A DNA stretch of 64,000 nt from Alistipes sp. (GCA_017547175.1 JAFYQI010000006.1:124001-188000), one strand, 5' to 3'; positions 41,437-52,045 are shown, numbered from the stretch's first letter. Notes: generated by a model from the letters alone, not told the origin. Made by a program: numbers and translations.

Positions 41437-41488
41437 CGAACTTTGTCAGCCTTTGTTATAGCACGACGAGTAAAAATTTTTCATACAT

Positions 41489-44440
41489 ATGACACGTAAA
41501 CTACGAATGCAAAGCCTGCTTACGGTATGTTTTGTACTGTTTGCCACATTTGCCTGGGCGCAAAGTGGACAGATGGTGACCGTGAGCGGTGTGGTGACGT
41601 CGGCCGAAGATCAGGAGCCGCTGATCGGTGTGGCAGTCGTTACGGAGACGATGAACGGTGTCACGACTTCGATCGATGGATCGTATACGATTCAGGCCGA
41701 AGCAGGCACGAAGCTCATCTTTCAGTACATCGGTTTTCAACAGGTCGAATGGGTGGTACCCCGTGGCCAGGTTCAAGTGACCTATGATCTGCAGATGCAG
41801 AGTGAGTCGCAGCAGGTCGATGAGGTGGTGGTGATCGCCTATGGCGTCCGCAAGAAGGGTACGGTGGCCGGCTCGGTATCGACGGTGAAAGCTGAAAAGA
41901 TCGAGAACACGCCGACGGCAGCCTTTGATCAGGCATTGCAGGGTCAGGTGCCTGGTTTGACCGTCCTCTCGAATACGGGTGAGCCGAGCGCCGCCGCCGT
42001 CATGACGATTCGTGGTACGAACTCGATCAATTCGGGTACGGCCCCGCTTTATATCCTTGATGGTGTGCCCATTTCGAGTAGCGACTTCAATACGATCAAC
42101 CCCGCCGACATTGAGTCGTTGTCGGTGCTGAAGGATGCCTCGTCAACCTCAATCTATGGTGCACGTGCAGCTAACGGTGTGATTGTGATCACGACCAAGC
42201 GAGGTCGTATGGCCGATCGCCCCAACGTGGAGTATCGTATGCAGATGGGTATTTCGCAGATCGCACACGGTAATTGGGATTTGATGAATACGGCCGAGCG
42301 CATTCAGTACGAAAAGGAGATCGGTATGACCGAAGGTCAGAACTACAACCTGCTGAGTCAAACCGACGTGAACTGGATGAAGGAGGTATTCAATTCGGCT
42401 GCACTGTTGCAGAGCCACGAGCTTTCGATCTCGGGTGCTGATGAGAAGACCCACTACTACATCTCGGGCGGTTATTACAGCCAGGATGGTACGGCTGTCG
42501 GTTCGTCGTTTGAGCGTTATTCGTTCCGTACCAACGTCGAGCGTCAGGCTAACGATTGGTTAAAGGTGGGTACGAACACGATGCTTAACTATCAGCTGAT
42601 CCGCCAAGCCGATGAGGGTAGTTATACGCTTGTTACGCCGATTTCGGCCGCCCGTTTTATGTTGCCCTACAACAATCCTTACCGTGCCGACGGTTCGTTG
42701 GCTTCGGTGTCAGATGGCTCGTGGACGGGTATGGGTCAGAATCCCCTCGAGTGGCTGGAGAACAATCCGGTGAGCTATAAGAAATACAAATTGATCACGA
42801 CGCTCTTTGCCGAGGCTGAGCCGGTGGAGGGGTTGACTTTGCGTTCGCAGTTCAGCATCGACTACGGCCATACGACCGGTTTCGGCCAATCTTATCCGAG
42901 CTATGCCCCGAATTTGGGAGAGGGCTCTGCTTCGCGTAGCTCGACAGACAGCCATACGCTCACCATTACCAATACGGCCAACTACCGTTTTACGAAGGGG
43001 AATAAGCATAACTTCAATTTCATGGTGGGTCAGGAGGGTATCGATTATCACTACGAGGCCTTCAGCTTGATGACCAAAGGCCAAAATAACGATAAGCTGA
43101 CCAATATCTCGACCGGTACGCGAGCCACTTCGTGGAGCGATACGACCGATTCGGATTACGGATTCCTCTCTTTCTTCGGCCGTGCCGAGTATAACTTCGA
43201 TAACCGTTATTTTGTCGAGGCTGCTGCTCGTGCCGATGCATCGTCACGTTTCGGTAAGTCGCGTCGTTGGGCCGGATTCTGGTCGGTTGGTTTTATGTGG
43301 AATCTGCGCAACGAACATTTTATGGAGTCGTCATCGCGCTGGTTGACCAATGCCCAGCTGCAGTTCTCGACCGGTACGTCGGGTAACTCGTCGATTCCCA
43401 ACTATGAGCATCTGGCCCTCATCGCCGGAGGTATGGATTATGTGGGTGATGCCGGTTTGACCCTGGCACAGCCGGGTAATCCCAATCTGGGTTGGGAGAA
43501 ACCCTGGACGACCAACCTTGCGTTGCATGTCGGCTTCTGGAATCGCCTGAATGTCGATGCCGAGTTCTATTATAAGCAGACCTCGGATATGTTGATGGAG
43601 GTGCCGCAGCCCACGTCGGATAAGGGTTACGGCTACTATTGGGACAATGTGGGTGAGATGGTGAACGTCGGTGCCGAACTTTCGCTTTCGGCCTCGCTTG
43701 TTGCAACCGAGAAATTCCTTTGGATGGTCAATGCCAACATCTCCTACAACCACAATGAGATTACCGAGCTTTACAATGGTGTGCAGGAGTATGAGCGTTC
43801 GAATACCAATACGAAACTCGTAGTCGGTCATCCGCTGGGAGAGTTCTACATCAACCGCTATGCCGGTGTAAACCCTGCTAACGGCGATGCGTTGTGGTAT
43901 ACGAAGGAGGGTGAGATTACCAACGAACTCAAAGATAGTGACAAGGTGCTCGTAGGCAAGAGTTATATCGCCCCATGGCAGGGTGGTTTCGGTACGACAC
44001 TTTCGTGGAACGGTCTTTCGTTGACGGCTCAGTTCAGTTGGGTAGCCGATCGTTGGATGATCAACAACGACCGCTATTTCGATGAGTCGAACGGTCGCTT
44101 CTCGACCTACAACCAGTCGAATCGTCTGTTGAATCGTTGGAAGGAGCCCGGTGATGTAACCGATATCCCGCGCCACGGTGTCTATACGGAGTTTGACAGC
44201 CGCTTGTTGGAGGATGCATCGTTCCTGCGTCTGAAGAATGTGATGCTGAGCTACACCTTCCCTGCGAATTGGATTCGCAAATCGCGTGTATTCAGTGGCG
44301 CGCGTCTGTATATTCAGGGGCAGAATCTGCTGACCTTTACGAAGTTCTCAGGTCTGGATCCGGAGGGAACGAGCAACATCTACGCTGCCCAGTATCCCAT
44401 GTCGCGCCAATTCACGGCTGGTATTGACCTTAAATTCTAA
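41489..44440 (+). CDS. SusC-like TonB-linked outer-membrane transporter
   Basis: 983 residues. Signal peptide (1-24, cut before Q25). A carboxypeptidase-regulatory-like domain (about 30-110) holds the usual PLIGVAVV and FQYIGFQ. The plug (about 115-235) has VDEVVVIAYGVRKK, MTIRGTNSINSGTAPLYILD quoted up to its end, and SIYGARAANGVIVITTK. The barrel ends FTAGIDLKF. SusC proteins form the outer-membrane pore that imports ligands delivered by SusD. It is the first gene of a nine-gene unit, 8 bp before the SusD gene. No ECF sigma or hybrid two-component gene is adjacent. Confidence 0.96.
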   Translation: MTRKLRMQSLLTVCFVLFATFAWAQSGQMVTVSGVVTSAEDQEPLIGVAVVTETMNGVTTSIDGSYTIQAEAGTKLIFQYIGFQQVEWVVPRGQVQVTYDLQMQSESQQVDEVVVIAYGVRKKGTVAGSVSTVKAEKIENTPTAAFDQALQGQVPGLTVLSNTGEPSAAAVMTIRGTNSINSGTAPLYILDGVPISSSDFNTINPADIESLSVLKDASSTSIYGARAANGVIVITTKRGRMADRPNVEYRMQMGISQIAHGNWDLMNTAERIQYEKEIGMTEGQNYNLLSQTDVNWMKEVFNSAALLQSHELSISGADEKTHYYISGGYYSQDGTAVGSSFERYSFRTNVERQANDWLKVGTNTMLNYQLIRQADEGSYTLVTPISAARFMLPYNNPYRADGSLASVSDGSWTGMGQNPLEWLENNPVSYKKYKLITTLFAEAEPVEGLTLRSQFSIDYGHTTGFGQSYPSYAPNLGEGSASRSSTDSHTLTITNTANYRFTKGNKHNFNFMVGQEGIDYHYEAFSLMTKGQNNDKLTNISTGTRATSWSDTTDSDYGFLSFFGRAEYNFDNRYFVEAAARADASSRFGKSRRWAGFWSVGFMWNLRNEHFMESSSRWLTNAQLQFSTGTSGNSSIPNYEHLALIAGGMDYVGDAGLTLAQPGNPNLGWEKPWTTNLALHVGFWNRLNVDAEFYYKQTSDMLMEVPQPTSDKGYGYYWDNVGEMVNVGAELSLSASLVATEKFLWMVNANISYNHNEITELYNGVQEYERSNTNTKLVVGHPLGEFYINRYAGVNPANGDALWYTKEGEITNELKDSDKVLVGKSYIAPWQGGFGTTLSWNGLSLTAQFSWVADRWMINNDRYFDESNGRFSTYNQSNRLLNRWKEPGDVTDIPRHGVYTEFDSRLLEDASFLRLKNVMLSYTFPANWIRKSRVFSGARLYIQGQNLLTFTKFSGLDPEGTSNIYAAQYPMSRQFTAGIDLKF

Positions 44441-44448
44441 TCTGTGCC

Positions 44449-45990
44449 ATGATGTCTATTGTACGAAATACGAAACTTTATGCGATGTTGGTGGCTGCTG
44501 CGTTCAGCCTTACATCGTGCTTGGATAAGGTTCCCGGATCGGCCATTCCTGAGGAGGATGCGCTGACGAGCTACCAGGAAGCCGAGCAGTTCCTGACCGG
44601 AATCTATGCCGGTATGATGAGTGGTTCGCTTTGGAGCGGCTACTTGACCCTTGTTCCCGAAATTCAGGCCGACCTGGCCTATGCGGTCGATGGCTACACG
44701 AACGTTTACGGCAACATTTGGCAGTGGGATATTCGCCCCACCAATGCTGAGATTGAGGCTGTGTACGGATCACTTTATGCCGTCATCGCCAACTGTAATT
44801 TTTTCCTCGAGCGTATCGATGCCGTTATCGCGGCACAGACCATCGATGAAAACATTCAGACATTGGATTACTACAAAGGCGAGGTATATGCCATTCGTGC
44901 GCTTTGCTATTCCGAACTGATCAAATGTTTCTGCAAAGCCTATGATCCGACGACGGCGCAGCAGGAGCTGGGTGTGGTGATTCGTACCAAGTATAGCGAG
45001 CCCGAACCGTCGAGTCGTTCGTCGCTGGAGGCGTCGTATGCGCTGGTGCTGGATGATTTGAAGCACGCCGAGGAGTTGCTTGACGCCGAGTATGATTACT
45101 ACGGGGCCTTCTACATGACCCACGCATCGGTTTGCGCCTTGCGTGCGCGTGTAGCACTGCACATGCAGGATTGGGAGACAGCCATTACCTATGCCACAAA
45201 GTTGATTGACCATCCGCATGATATGTTTGCGTTGGCCGATGCCAATAGTGCCTACACGTCGTCGATGAGCTATTTCGACTATATGTGGAATTATGATCAG
45301 GCTTACGAGATTATCTGGCAGGTTGGCTTTACGCCCACGTCGTATGGTGGTGCGCTGGGATCAATCTTCCTGAATGTGACGACCGACTACACCTATTACT
45401 ATCCCGACTATGTGCCGGCAGAGTGGGTGCTGGGGCTCTATTCGTCGTCGGATTTGCGCTATGATACCTATTTTAGAAGCGTAACGACCGGTTATGATCA
45501 TGCGCTGACGTGGCCTGTCTTGATCAAGTATTTCGGTAATCAGGATTTCATTTCGCAGGCAAACATCTATCAGGTTTCGATGCCCAAACCGTTCCGCCTG
45601 GCCGAGCAATATCTGATTCGTGCCGAGGCCTATTGCCGTCTTGCAACGCCCAATTATGTGGCAGCAGCGAAAGATCTTACTACCTTGCGTAGTGCACGCA
45701 TGACCTCCTCGGCATCGGTAAGCCTGACGGCTGATAACTACCTCGAGACGATTGCCGACGAGCGTGTCCGCGAGCTCTACATGGAGGGTTTCCGCCTGTG
45801 GGATTTGAAGCGTTGGGGTAAGCTCTATCGCAACGGTGAGGGCTTTACGCGTAAGCCGCAAACCTCCTCGCTCAAGGAGGGTAGTTCGCTCAAGGTGACG
45901 AGCGATCATCCGCTCTTCGTATGGCCAATCCCGCAACACGAGCTCGAGTCGCCCGGTTCGGAGGTGCAACCTAACGAAAGCAATAAATAA
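44449..45990 (+). CDS. SusD/RagB-family surface lipoprotein
   Basis: 513 residues. Lipobox TSC (Cys24) followed by LDKVP, the typical SusD start. An N-terminal helical TPR-like scaffold is followed by the SusD C-terminal half with RLAEQYLIRAEAY and ERVRELYMEGFRLWDLKRWG, and the terminal WPIPQHELESP signature. It caps the SusC transporter and captures ligand. Ligand cannot be derived from sequence. Translation may start at either of two adjacent ATGs (44449 or 44452). Confidence 0.95.
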   Translation: MMSIVRNTKLYAMLVAAAFSLTSCLDKVPGSAIPEEDALTSYQEAEQFLTGIYAGMMSGSLWSGYLTLVPEIQADLAYAVDGYTNVYGNIWQWDIRPTNAEIEAVYGSLYAVIANCNFFLERIDAVIAAQTIDENIQTLDYYKGEVYAIRALCYSELIKCFCKAYDPTTAQQELGVVIRTKYSEPEPSSRSSLEASYALVLDDLKHAEELLDAEYDYYGAFYMTHASVCALRARVALHMQDWETAITYATKLIDHPHDMFALADANSAYTSSMSYFDYMWNYDQAYEIIWQVGFTPTSYGGALGSIFLNVTTDYTYYYPDYVPAEWVLGLYSSSDLRYDTYFRSVTTGYDHALTWPVLIKYFGNQDFISQANIYQVSMPKPFRLAEQYLIRAEAYCRLATPNYVAAAKDLTTLRSARMTSSASVSLTADNYLETIADERVRELYMEGFRLWDLKRWGKLYRNGEGFTRKPQTSSLKEGSSLKVTSDHPLFVWPIPQHELESPGSEVQPNESNK

Positions 45991-46009
45991 CAGCTAACGA
46001 GAATACGCT

Positions 46010-46924
46010 ATGAAAAGATATATGATATGGGCTTGGTCGCTCTTCGCAGCAATGGGTCTGATGACGGCTTGCAACGAAGAGTACACGACCTACGAAGGTC
46101 CCGAATATGTGATGTTTTCCGATACGCTTTCGATGCATGTTGTGACGCACGATGCCGACTATTTTACCGTACCCTTCTCGGCAACGGTGGCTTGTGATTA
46201 CGACCGCACCTTTGCCGTGGAGATTATCGATGCCGGAAGCAACGCCATCGAGGGGGTGCACTACACGCTTGAGTCGAATACTATTACCATCCCTGCCGGA
46301 AAATTGGCCGGTGAGGTGCATGTGAAAGGTAACTATGATCGCATTGAGCCTACCGATTCGCTCGGTTTCCGCATGCGTTTGGTGATGCCCGAGCAGCTCA
46401 AATGGGATTTGTATGAGGGTTATGACGAAACCAAGGTGGTGATGTATAAAGTCTGCCCGTTTGATGTCAACACCTTTACGGGTTGGTGTGTGGTAACTTC
46501 GATGTTCTTGCGTGATTATCCGGGTGAGAATGCTTCGTATCAGCGTCTGATTCAGACCGAGCAACATCCCACCGAGGCCAATACGGTAATTCTGCATAAC
46601 GCGCTGTTCGATGGTTATGATATCACTATTACGTTTGATCCTTCAGAGCCGGCTAATCCGTTGGTGACGATGGATCGAGACCAGGTATTGAGCGACGAAG
46701 CCTCGGTATTGGGTTGGATTCTTGGTGATAATCACATTCTCTGCGACGATAGCTCCTACTATCCTTCCTATTTCAACGCTTGCCAATCGTTTGTCGAGCT
46801 TTGGATGGAGATCTACATCGAGAATTTGGGCGAAACGATCGGTACGATCGGCCATTTCTACAACGTTCTGGAGTGGATTAGCGATGAGGAGGCCGAGCGT
46901 CTGCAACGCGAAGAGGGTATGTAA
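46010..46924 (+). CDS. DUF4984-like lipoprotein
   Basis: 304 residues. Lipobox TAC (Cys21) followed by NEEY, acidic as in surface-exported lipoproteins. The N-terminal half (about 25-140) reads like a Calx-beta or DUF4843-type beta sandwich (TVPFSATVACDYDRTFAVEI). The C-terminal half (about 150-290) fits the DUF4984 family found next to SusC/SusD pairs. A role in ligand binding at the surface is likely but not shown. It follows the SusD gene after 19 bp. Confidence 0.72.
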   Translation: MKRYMIWAWSLFAAMGLMTACNEEYTTYEGPEYVMFSDTLSMHVVTHDADYFTVPFSATVACDYDRTFAVEIIDAGSNAIEGVHYTLESNTITIPAGKLAGEVHVKGNYDRIEPTDSLGFRMRLVMPEQLKWDLYEGYDETKVVMYKVCPFDVNTFTGWCVVTSMFLRDYPGENASYQRLIQTEQHPTEANTVILHNALFDGYDITITFDPSEPANPLVTMDRDQVLSDEASVLGWILGDNHILCDDSSYYPSYFNACQSFVELWMEIYIENLGETIGTIGHFYNVLEWISDEEAERLQREEGM

Positions 46925-46947
46925 TTAGCATAAAAACAGAGAACGAT

Positions 46948-49365
46948 ATGAAACAATACATCTTTTCTTTGGTGGGCACGTTGACAGCTTCGTTAGCTTT
47001 GTTTTGTGCCTGTACGGAGGATCCTGAACCGATCGTGCCGCACTTCCCTGAGGTGGTGACGGCTACGGTGGCTGCAGGGGAGAGCTATACGCTGCACATT
47101 GAGCCCAATACGGCATGGACCGTAGCTGTTTCGAGCGAGTCGGCCACCTATTTCCACCTGTTGGATGAGGGATCGAAGGTCTATACGATGCGTGGTGCTG
47201 CCGGCAGCTACGATCTTACAATCGGAGTCGCTTCGATCGAGGAGTTCGATACCGAGCGTACGTGCGAAGTGAAATTGACCCTCGGTGAGGGCACTCTGCA
47301 GGAGACTCGTACGATTGCCATATTGACGCGTGGAAAGATTGACCGTAATCTGACGCTCTATGCTGCTGCCGAGTTTGATGAGGAGGCATCGGATTTCAGC
47401 AAGGATGAAGCCGATCAATATATCTACTCCGAGCAGCCTGCTACGGCTATCGAGTTGGTGAAGAATCTGAACGATCTCTATCTGCACCGTATTGTTGTGG
47501 AGTCGAATTACGCTTGGTCTTTTGCCGGTGAACTGCCTGCATGGTTGGATCCGTCGGTCGTATTGGCCGAAGTTGGTCGTACCGAGGTGCAGCTGCGTAC
47601 GAAGAAGAGTGGTTATCCGTTTGAGGATACGGTGGCTGAGATTGGCTTTAACGACATGACGGAGCAGCATGCCCCGAAGTTGACCGACGCACGTTTTACG
47701 GTCTCTATTCCCGGTTGTGCTGGATATGTCGATTTGCAATTGGCTTCGGAGTTGAAGTTCAATGCCGATGGACAATATAATAACGAAGGTTCGTATGTCG
47801 ATTCGGGTGCAATCGGTTGGTTGACGGCTCCGGTAGGTGCCGTGATCTATAAGGCAGTGAAGGAGAATGGTTTTTATTATACGGCTGCAGATCGTACTGA
47901 ATGGATGGTGATCAATGAATCGTACGAGGAGGGCGCGCATGCCGAAGCCGGTTTATGGATGCGTACGTTGACCATTAAGACGCAGCTCAATACGGATGTT
48001 GCTCGTGAGGGTGTCTTGATCGTGGTACCTCAGTCGCTGGCTGCTACGATTACGGATCCCGACTATGATCTCTTCAATGCCGAGGGTACAGCGGTGAAGG
48101 ATAGTTTTGCCGCCTACTCGGCCACGATCTTCCAGTCAGAGCCTGAAATACCCGGCGAGAAAGCTCCGATTGAGATTGCCAGCTTGGAGGCGTTGCGTGC
48201 CTTTGGTGGTAATTTCGAACCGCTCAAGGAGGATAGCTGGATCTGGAATGCCTTTGATGTGGAGCATGCTTACTGCATGAACTATCCGACGAACGATACT
48301 TCGAGTGGTGGTGATTTGAAGATCAATACGCCGTATGCGACGGTTGAGATTATTGGCTTTGATGCAACGACCGTATTGCAAACCACTGGCTATAACGGTA
48401 AGGCACTCGATGGTAAGGAGACGAGCTGGGTAACGGTAGAGAAGAGCCCCTACGGTATCGAGGATCAGCGACGCGTGGTGAGCCGTTTGGGTGAAAATTA
48501 TCCCAACACTTGTCCTGGTGAGAATGGCGAGAATGAGGCCTTCCTCCTCTTCAAGGATGCCGAAGGTAAGAATATCGCGCTGATTTACTTCGTGCTTGAT
48601 CCCAACTATTCGAATCAGGGCGGTGAGGTCGTTGATGGCGATGTAGCCTTTGTAGATCCCTCCTATGCTGCGAAGAGTGGTGCCAAGTTGGCTCGCATTG
48701 TCGAGGGTGATGCCGATTACAGCAAGGAGGATGAGGCGATGGGTGTTCAGCAGTATCGTCTGACATACACCAAGAGTACAGCCAACGAGGGTGTCTATCT
48801 CAAGGTGCCGGCTTATCAGTTGCTCATTTCGCAAAACGAGTGGTTGTGGGCGGAGGAGCCTGGTGATGGTACGATCCGCGTACAGATGGATACCGAGAGC
48901 GGAGTAGGCATCTTGAACATCTATGATGCTTCGTGGCAGGTAATTGTGAAGATTATCTGTGTGGCCGATTTGACGGCAGGCGGTGGAGATGGCTATGATC
49001 CCTATGGTGCCGTGACCTTCTTTGATCAGGCTTCGGCTGAGTCGATGGGTGCAACCCTCTTGGTAATTGATGAAGAGGATGAGAGCTACGATAAGGATAT
49101 GGGCTATAAGGGAATTCCGCAGTACAGACTGACGCTCAAGCAGGCTGGCTCGATTACCCTCAAGGTGCCGACCTATTATATATCGTGGTGTTATCAGTCG
49201 TGGTTGACTTGTGCACCCGATTGGCCGGAAGAAGGCTCGAGCGAGGTGACCATCACGATGCAGTCAACGGGCTCGTCGCGACAGGTAAGTAACCTGACAC
49301 TCTATGTTGATATGAGTGAAGGCACTGTGGCTGCCCAAATTCAGTGTGTGTTGCTGAATGAGTAA
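46948..49365 (+). CDS. Large DUF5003-like lipoprotein with repeated beta modules
   Basis: 805 residues. Lipobox region FCAC, with Cys22 followed by TEDPE the likely anchor. N-terminal BACON-like stretch (about 35-130, IEPNTAWTVAVSS). The C-terminal third has two similar modules: each begins VAFVDP or VTFFDQ, then ASAES/AAKSGA(K/T)L, an acidic S-Y-(S/D)K segment, QYRLT and LKVP-Y-L/I-S (about 605-680 and 690-780). These look like tandem copies. It resembles DUF5003 proteins of SusCD loci. No enzyme motif was found. Confidence 0.68.
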   Translation: MKQYIFSLVGTLTASLALFCACTEDPEPIVPHFPEVVTATVAAGESYTLHIEPNTAWTVAVSSESATYFHLLDEGSKVYTMRGAAGSYDLTIGVASIEEFDTERTCEVKLTLGEGTLQETRTIAILTRGKIDRNLTLYAAAEFDEEASDFSKDEADQYIYSEQPATAIELVKNLNDLYLHRIVVESNYAWSFAGELPAWLDPSVVLAEVGRTEVQLRTKKSGYPFEDTVAEIGFNDMTEQHAPKLTDARFTVSIPGCAGYVDLQLASELKFNADGQYNNEGSYVDSGAIGWLTAPVGAVIYKAVKENGFYYTAADRTEWMVINESYEEGAHAEAGLWMRTLTIKTQLNTDVAREGVLIVVPQSLAATITDPDYDLFNAEGTAVKDSFAAYSATIFQSEPEIPGEKAPIEIASLEALRAFGGNFEPLKEDSWIWNAFDVEHAYCMNYPTNDTSSGGDLKINTPYATVEIIGFDATTVLQTTGYNGKALDGKETSWVTVEKSPYGIEDQRRVVSRLGENYPNTCPGENGENEAFLLFKDAEGKNIALIYFVLDPNYSNQGGEVVDGDVAFVDPSYAAKSGAKLARIVEGDADYSKEDEAMGVQQYRLTYTKSTANEGVYLKVPAYQLLISQNEWLWAEEPGDGTIRVQMDTESGVGILNIYDASWQVIVKIICVADLTAGGGDGYDPYGAVTFFDQASAESMGATLLVIDEEDESYDKDMGYKGIPQYRLTLKQAGSITLKVPTYYISWCYQSWLTCAPDWPEEGSSEVTITMQSTGSSRQVSNLTLYVDMSEGTVAAQIQCVLLNE

Positions 49366-49404
49366 TGAGTGAAAAAAAGCGTTTTACAACATAGGTTTTA
49401 AACG

Positions 49405-52041
49405 ATGAAACTTACTAAAATTTTTCGATTCGTAGCAGTGACGCTGATGGCCGTTGTTGCGGTCGCCTGCTCGGAGAACGAGGGGGTCGATAACCGTGAG
49501 CTTGACTACGGATATGTGCAGTTTAAACTCTGCAAAGAGGCAGGTTTAACTCCTGCATCGCGTGCCGTACAAGCACCATTGGAGAACCTGACCGAAGCCA
49601 AGAAGGTCAAGGTGTCGATGCTCTACGGCAACACCACAATTTCGCAGACGCTCAACCTCCAACCTACGGAGGAGGAGGCAGCCGCCCATGGCTTGCGTAC
49701 CGAGAAGCTCAAACTGCTTACCGGTGATTACGAGGTGCTTACCTTTACGCTCTACGACGTAAACGACCAGGAAATCTACTATGGAAGTCCGGCTCAAACT
49801 CGAGCACTCGAGGTAGTGATGGGTGGCCTGACCATGTTCGATCTGCCCGTTTCGGTAACGCCGCGTGGCCGCGTGGCCTTTACTTTGACCAAGGACCTCT
49901 CGGAGTTGACGCGTGCAGCAGAGCGTGAGTATACGTTTGATGAGATCAAATGGGCTTCGTTGACCGTTCAGCATAAGGCTACACAACTGAAGACGAGTAT
50001 TGAAAAACTGCCGACCGACTTTTCGATTCATTTTGATGAAACGGATGATCAGGCCGATGGTTATCAGACCTCTTCACTGGCTTGTGATTCGCTGATTTCG
50101 CTGATGGCCGGAGAGTATCGTCTGCTCGGTTACGAGGTATTTGACGAGAAGAAGGTCTTGCTCGAGACTTGCAACAATCCGAGCCCGATCGAGTTTGTCG
50201 TGGTTGATAACTCTTCGACCGATGTTGCTGTGCCGGTCAAACTCCATGCAGCAGATGCATATCTGAAAGATTACTATGCACTCTACGAGATATGGAAGAG
50301 CCTCGATGGCCCCAATTGGTACTATGTGGGTGAGGATTATACAAGCGGCACGAATTGGGATTTTAACAAAGATCCGGATTTGTGGTGCTCGCAGCCCGGT
50401 GTGCAGGTGCATCCGAATGGTCGTATTGCGCGTATCGACATCAGCAACTTTGCCTTCAGTGGCCATCTGTCTCCCGCCATTGGTCAGCTCTCGGAGCTTG
50501 TGGAGCTCTATTTGGGTACGCACAATGATACAAATCTGCTGACCTATGATCCGGTGCTTTCACTCGATAAGTCGCTGAAGGATCGCCAGCAGAATCGTCA
50601 GCTCTATCATAAGCAGTATCTGCAGATGATTCATCCTGCTACGCCCTTCTCCGAGCCTTGTGCCCGTGCTTTGGCCGAACATCAAATCTCGCTGCCGAAT
50701 ACAGCCTATTACGAGCAATTCACCGAGCGCGAGTTGATCGACGAAAAGGGTGCTACACGTCGTCTTGTATTGCACGATACGCAACATGGTACATTGTGTA
50801 ATGGTTTGAAGTCGATTCCGAAGGAGATCGGTCAGTTGCAGAAGCTCGCAATCCTCTATATTGCCAACAGCGAGATAGAGAGCCTGCCTGATGAGATGCA
50901 AAACTTGATATCCTGCACCGATTTAGAGATCTACAACTGTCCGAAGCTGAAGAATTTTCCGGTCTCTATTGCCAAGATGCCCGAGCTGATTTCGTTGAAT
51001 CTGTCAAACAACCTGCAGTGGTCGGCTGCTGAGGTTTTGAAGGGTTTCAATGCTTTGGCCGAAGGCCCTTCGAACGAGAAGATTCAGATTCTCTACATGC
51101 GCGAAAATAATTTGGAGGAGATTCCGCTCTCGATTCGCAATATGAAGAAGATCGTTCTGTTGGATTTGTCCTATAATAAGATTAAAACGACCCCGACGTG
51201 GGGTAAAGAGATTGCTCCGCTGCAGCTCTATCTCGATAATAATCAGTTGGAGTCGTTGCCGGTTGATGAAGAGGGTTATTTCTGCGGTTACGATGATATG
51301 GAGACCTTCTCGGTACGATTCAATAAACTGAAAAAGTTTCCCAATATCTTCTCGTCGAAGAGCCTCTATACGATGAAATCGGTTGATTTCTCGGGTAACG
51401 ATATCACGGGTTTTGAGGGTGAAGAGAATGGCACGTATCGCGGATTGAAGGTGGAGACACTTACGTTGTCGCAGAACTACAACCTTAAGAAGTACCCTGC
51501 AATACTTTGGAAGACCGGTTCGCAGATTGCCTATATCGTATTGCGCGCTTGTGGCTTGGAGGAGTTCCCCGCAGGGTCGTTCCAGGGAAGCCAAATAATT
51601 AATCTGGTTTCACTCGATCTGTCGTATAACAACCTGACGGATCTGCCTCGAGAGATGCATGCAGGTAATGTGCCTTATCTCTATGGTGTCGATTTGTCGT
51701 TCAATTCGTTCAGCAAATTCCCCTATGAGCCGCTTGATGCTGCGGGACTCACGGTGTTAGCTGTGCGTTCGCAACGTGATAAGGAGGGTCGTCGATGCCT
51801 GCGTGAGTGGCCGACGGGCATCTATCAGCATGTCGGTTTACGCGGTTTGTATCTCGGCTCAAACGACCTGCGTGAGGTGAACGATACCATCTCGACCCTC
51901 TGCTATTACCTGGATATCAGTGATAACCCGAATATCGTATTCGATGCATCAGATATCTGTTATGCATGGCAGATGGGTGCCTATATCCTCTACTATGACA
52001 AGACCCAAAATATCAAGAATTGCGATTTGATGCTCGAATAA
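49405..52041 (+). CDS. DUF4458-like lipoprotein with leucine-rich repeats
   Basis: 878 residues. Lipobox VAC (Cys22) followed by SENEG. The N-terminal region (about 30-285) is beta-rich and fits DUF4458. Next comes an LRR cap of the type ALYEIWKSLDGPNW (about 292-305) and then GRIARIDISNFAFSGHLSPA. Leucine-rich repeats of the L..L..LYL..N.L..LP type run from about 470 to 860, for example LAILYIANSEIESLP, IVLLDLSYNKIKTTP and LVSLDLSYNNLTDLP. LRR arrays form curved protein-binding surfaces. It sits between the DUF5003-like and BACON/LRR genes. Confidence 0.82.
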   Translation: MKLTKIFRFVAVTLMAVVAVACSENEGVDNRELDYGYVQFKLCKEAGLTPASRAVQAPLENLTEAKKVKVSMLYGNTTISQTLNLQPTEEEAAAHGLRTEKLKLLTGDYEVLTFTLYDVNDQEIYYGSPAQTRALEVVMGGLTMFDLPVSVTPRGRVAFTLTKDLSELTRAAEREYTFDEIKWASLTVQHKATQLKTSIEKLPTDFSIHFDETDDQADGYQTSSLACDSLISLMAGEYRLLGYEVFDEKKVLLETCNNPSPIEFVVVDNSSTDVAVPVKLHAADAYLKDYYALYEIWKSLDGPNWYYVGEDYTSGTNWDFNKDPDLWCSQPGVQVHPNGRIARIDISNFAFSGHLSPAIGQLSELVELYLGTHNDTNLLTYDPVLSLDKSLKDRQQNRQLYHKQYLQMIHPATPFSEPCARALAEHQISLPNTAYYEQFTERELIDEKGATRRLVLHDTQHGTLCNGLKSIPKEIGQLQKLAILYIANSEIESLPDEMQNLISCTDLEIYNCPKLKNFPVSIAKMPELISLNLSNNLQWSAAEVLKGFNALAEGPSNEKIQILYMRENNLEEIPLSIRNMKKIVLLDLSYNKIKTTPTWGKEIAPLQLYLDNNQLESLPVDEEGYFCGYDDMETFSVRFNKLKKFPNIFSSKSLYTMKSVDFSGNDITGFEGEENGTYRGLKVETLTLSQNYNLKKYPAILWKTGSQIAYIVLRACGLEEFPAGSFQGSQIINLVSLDLSYNNLTDLPREMHAGNVPYLYGVDLSFNSFSKFPYEPLDAAGLTVLAVRSQRDKEGRRCLREWPTGIYQHVGLRGLYLGSNDLREVNDTISTLCYYLDISDNPNIVFDASDICYAWQMGAYILYYDKTQNIKNCDLMLE

Positions 52042-52045
52042 ACGT

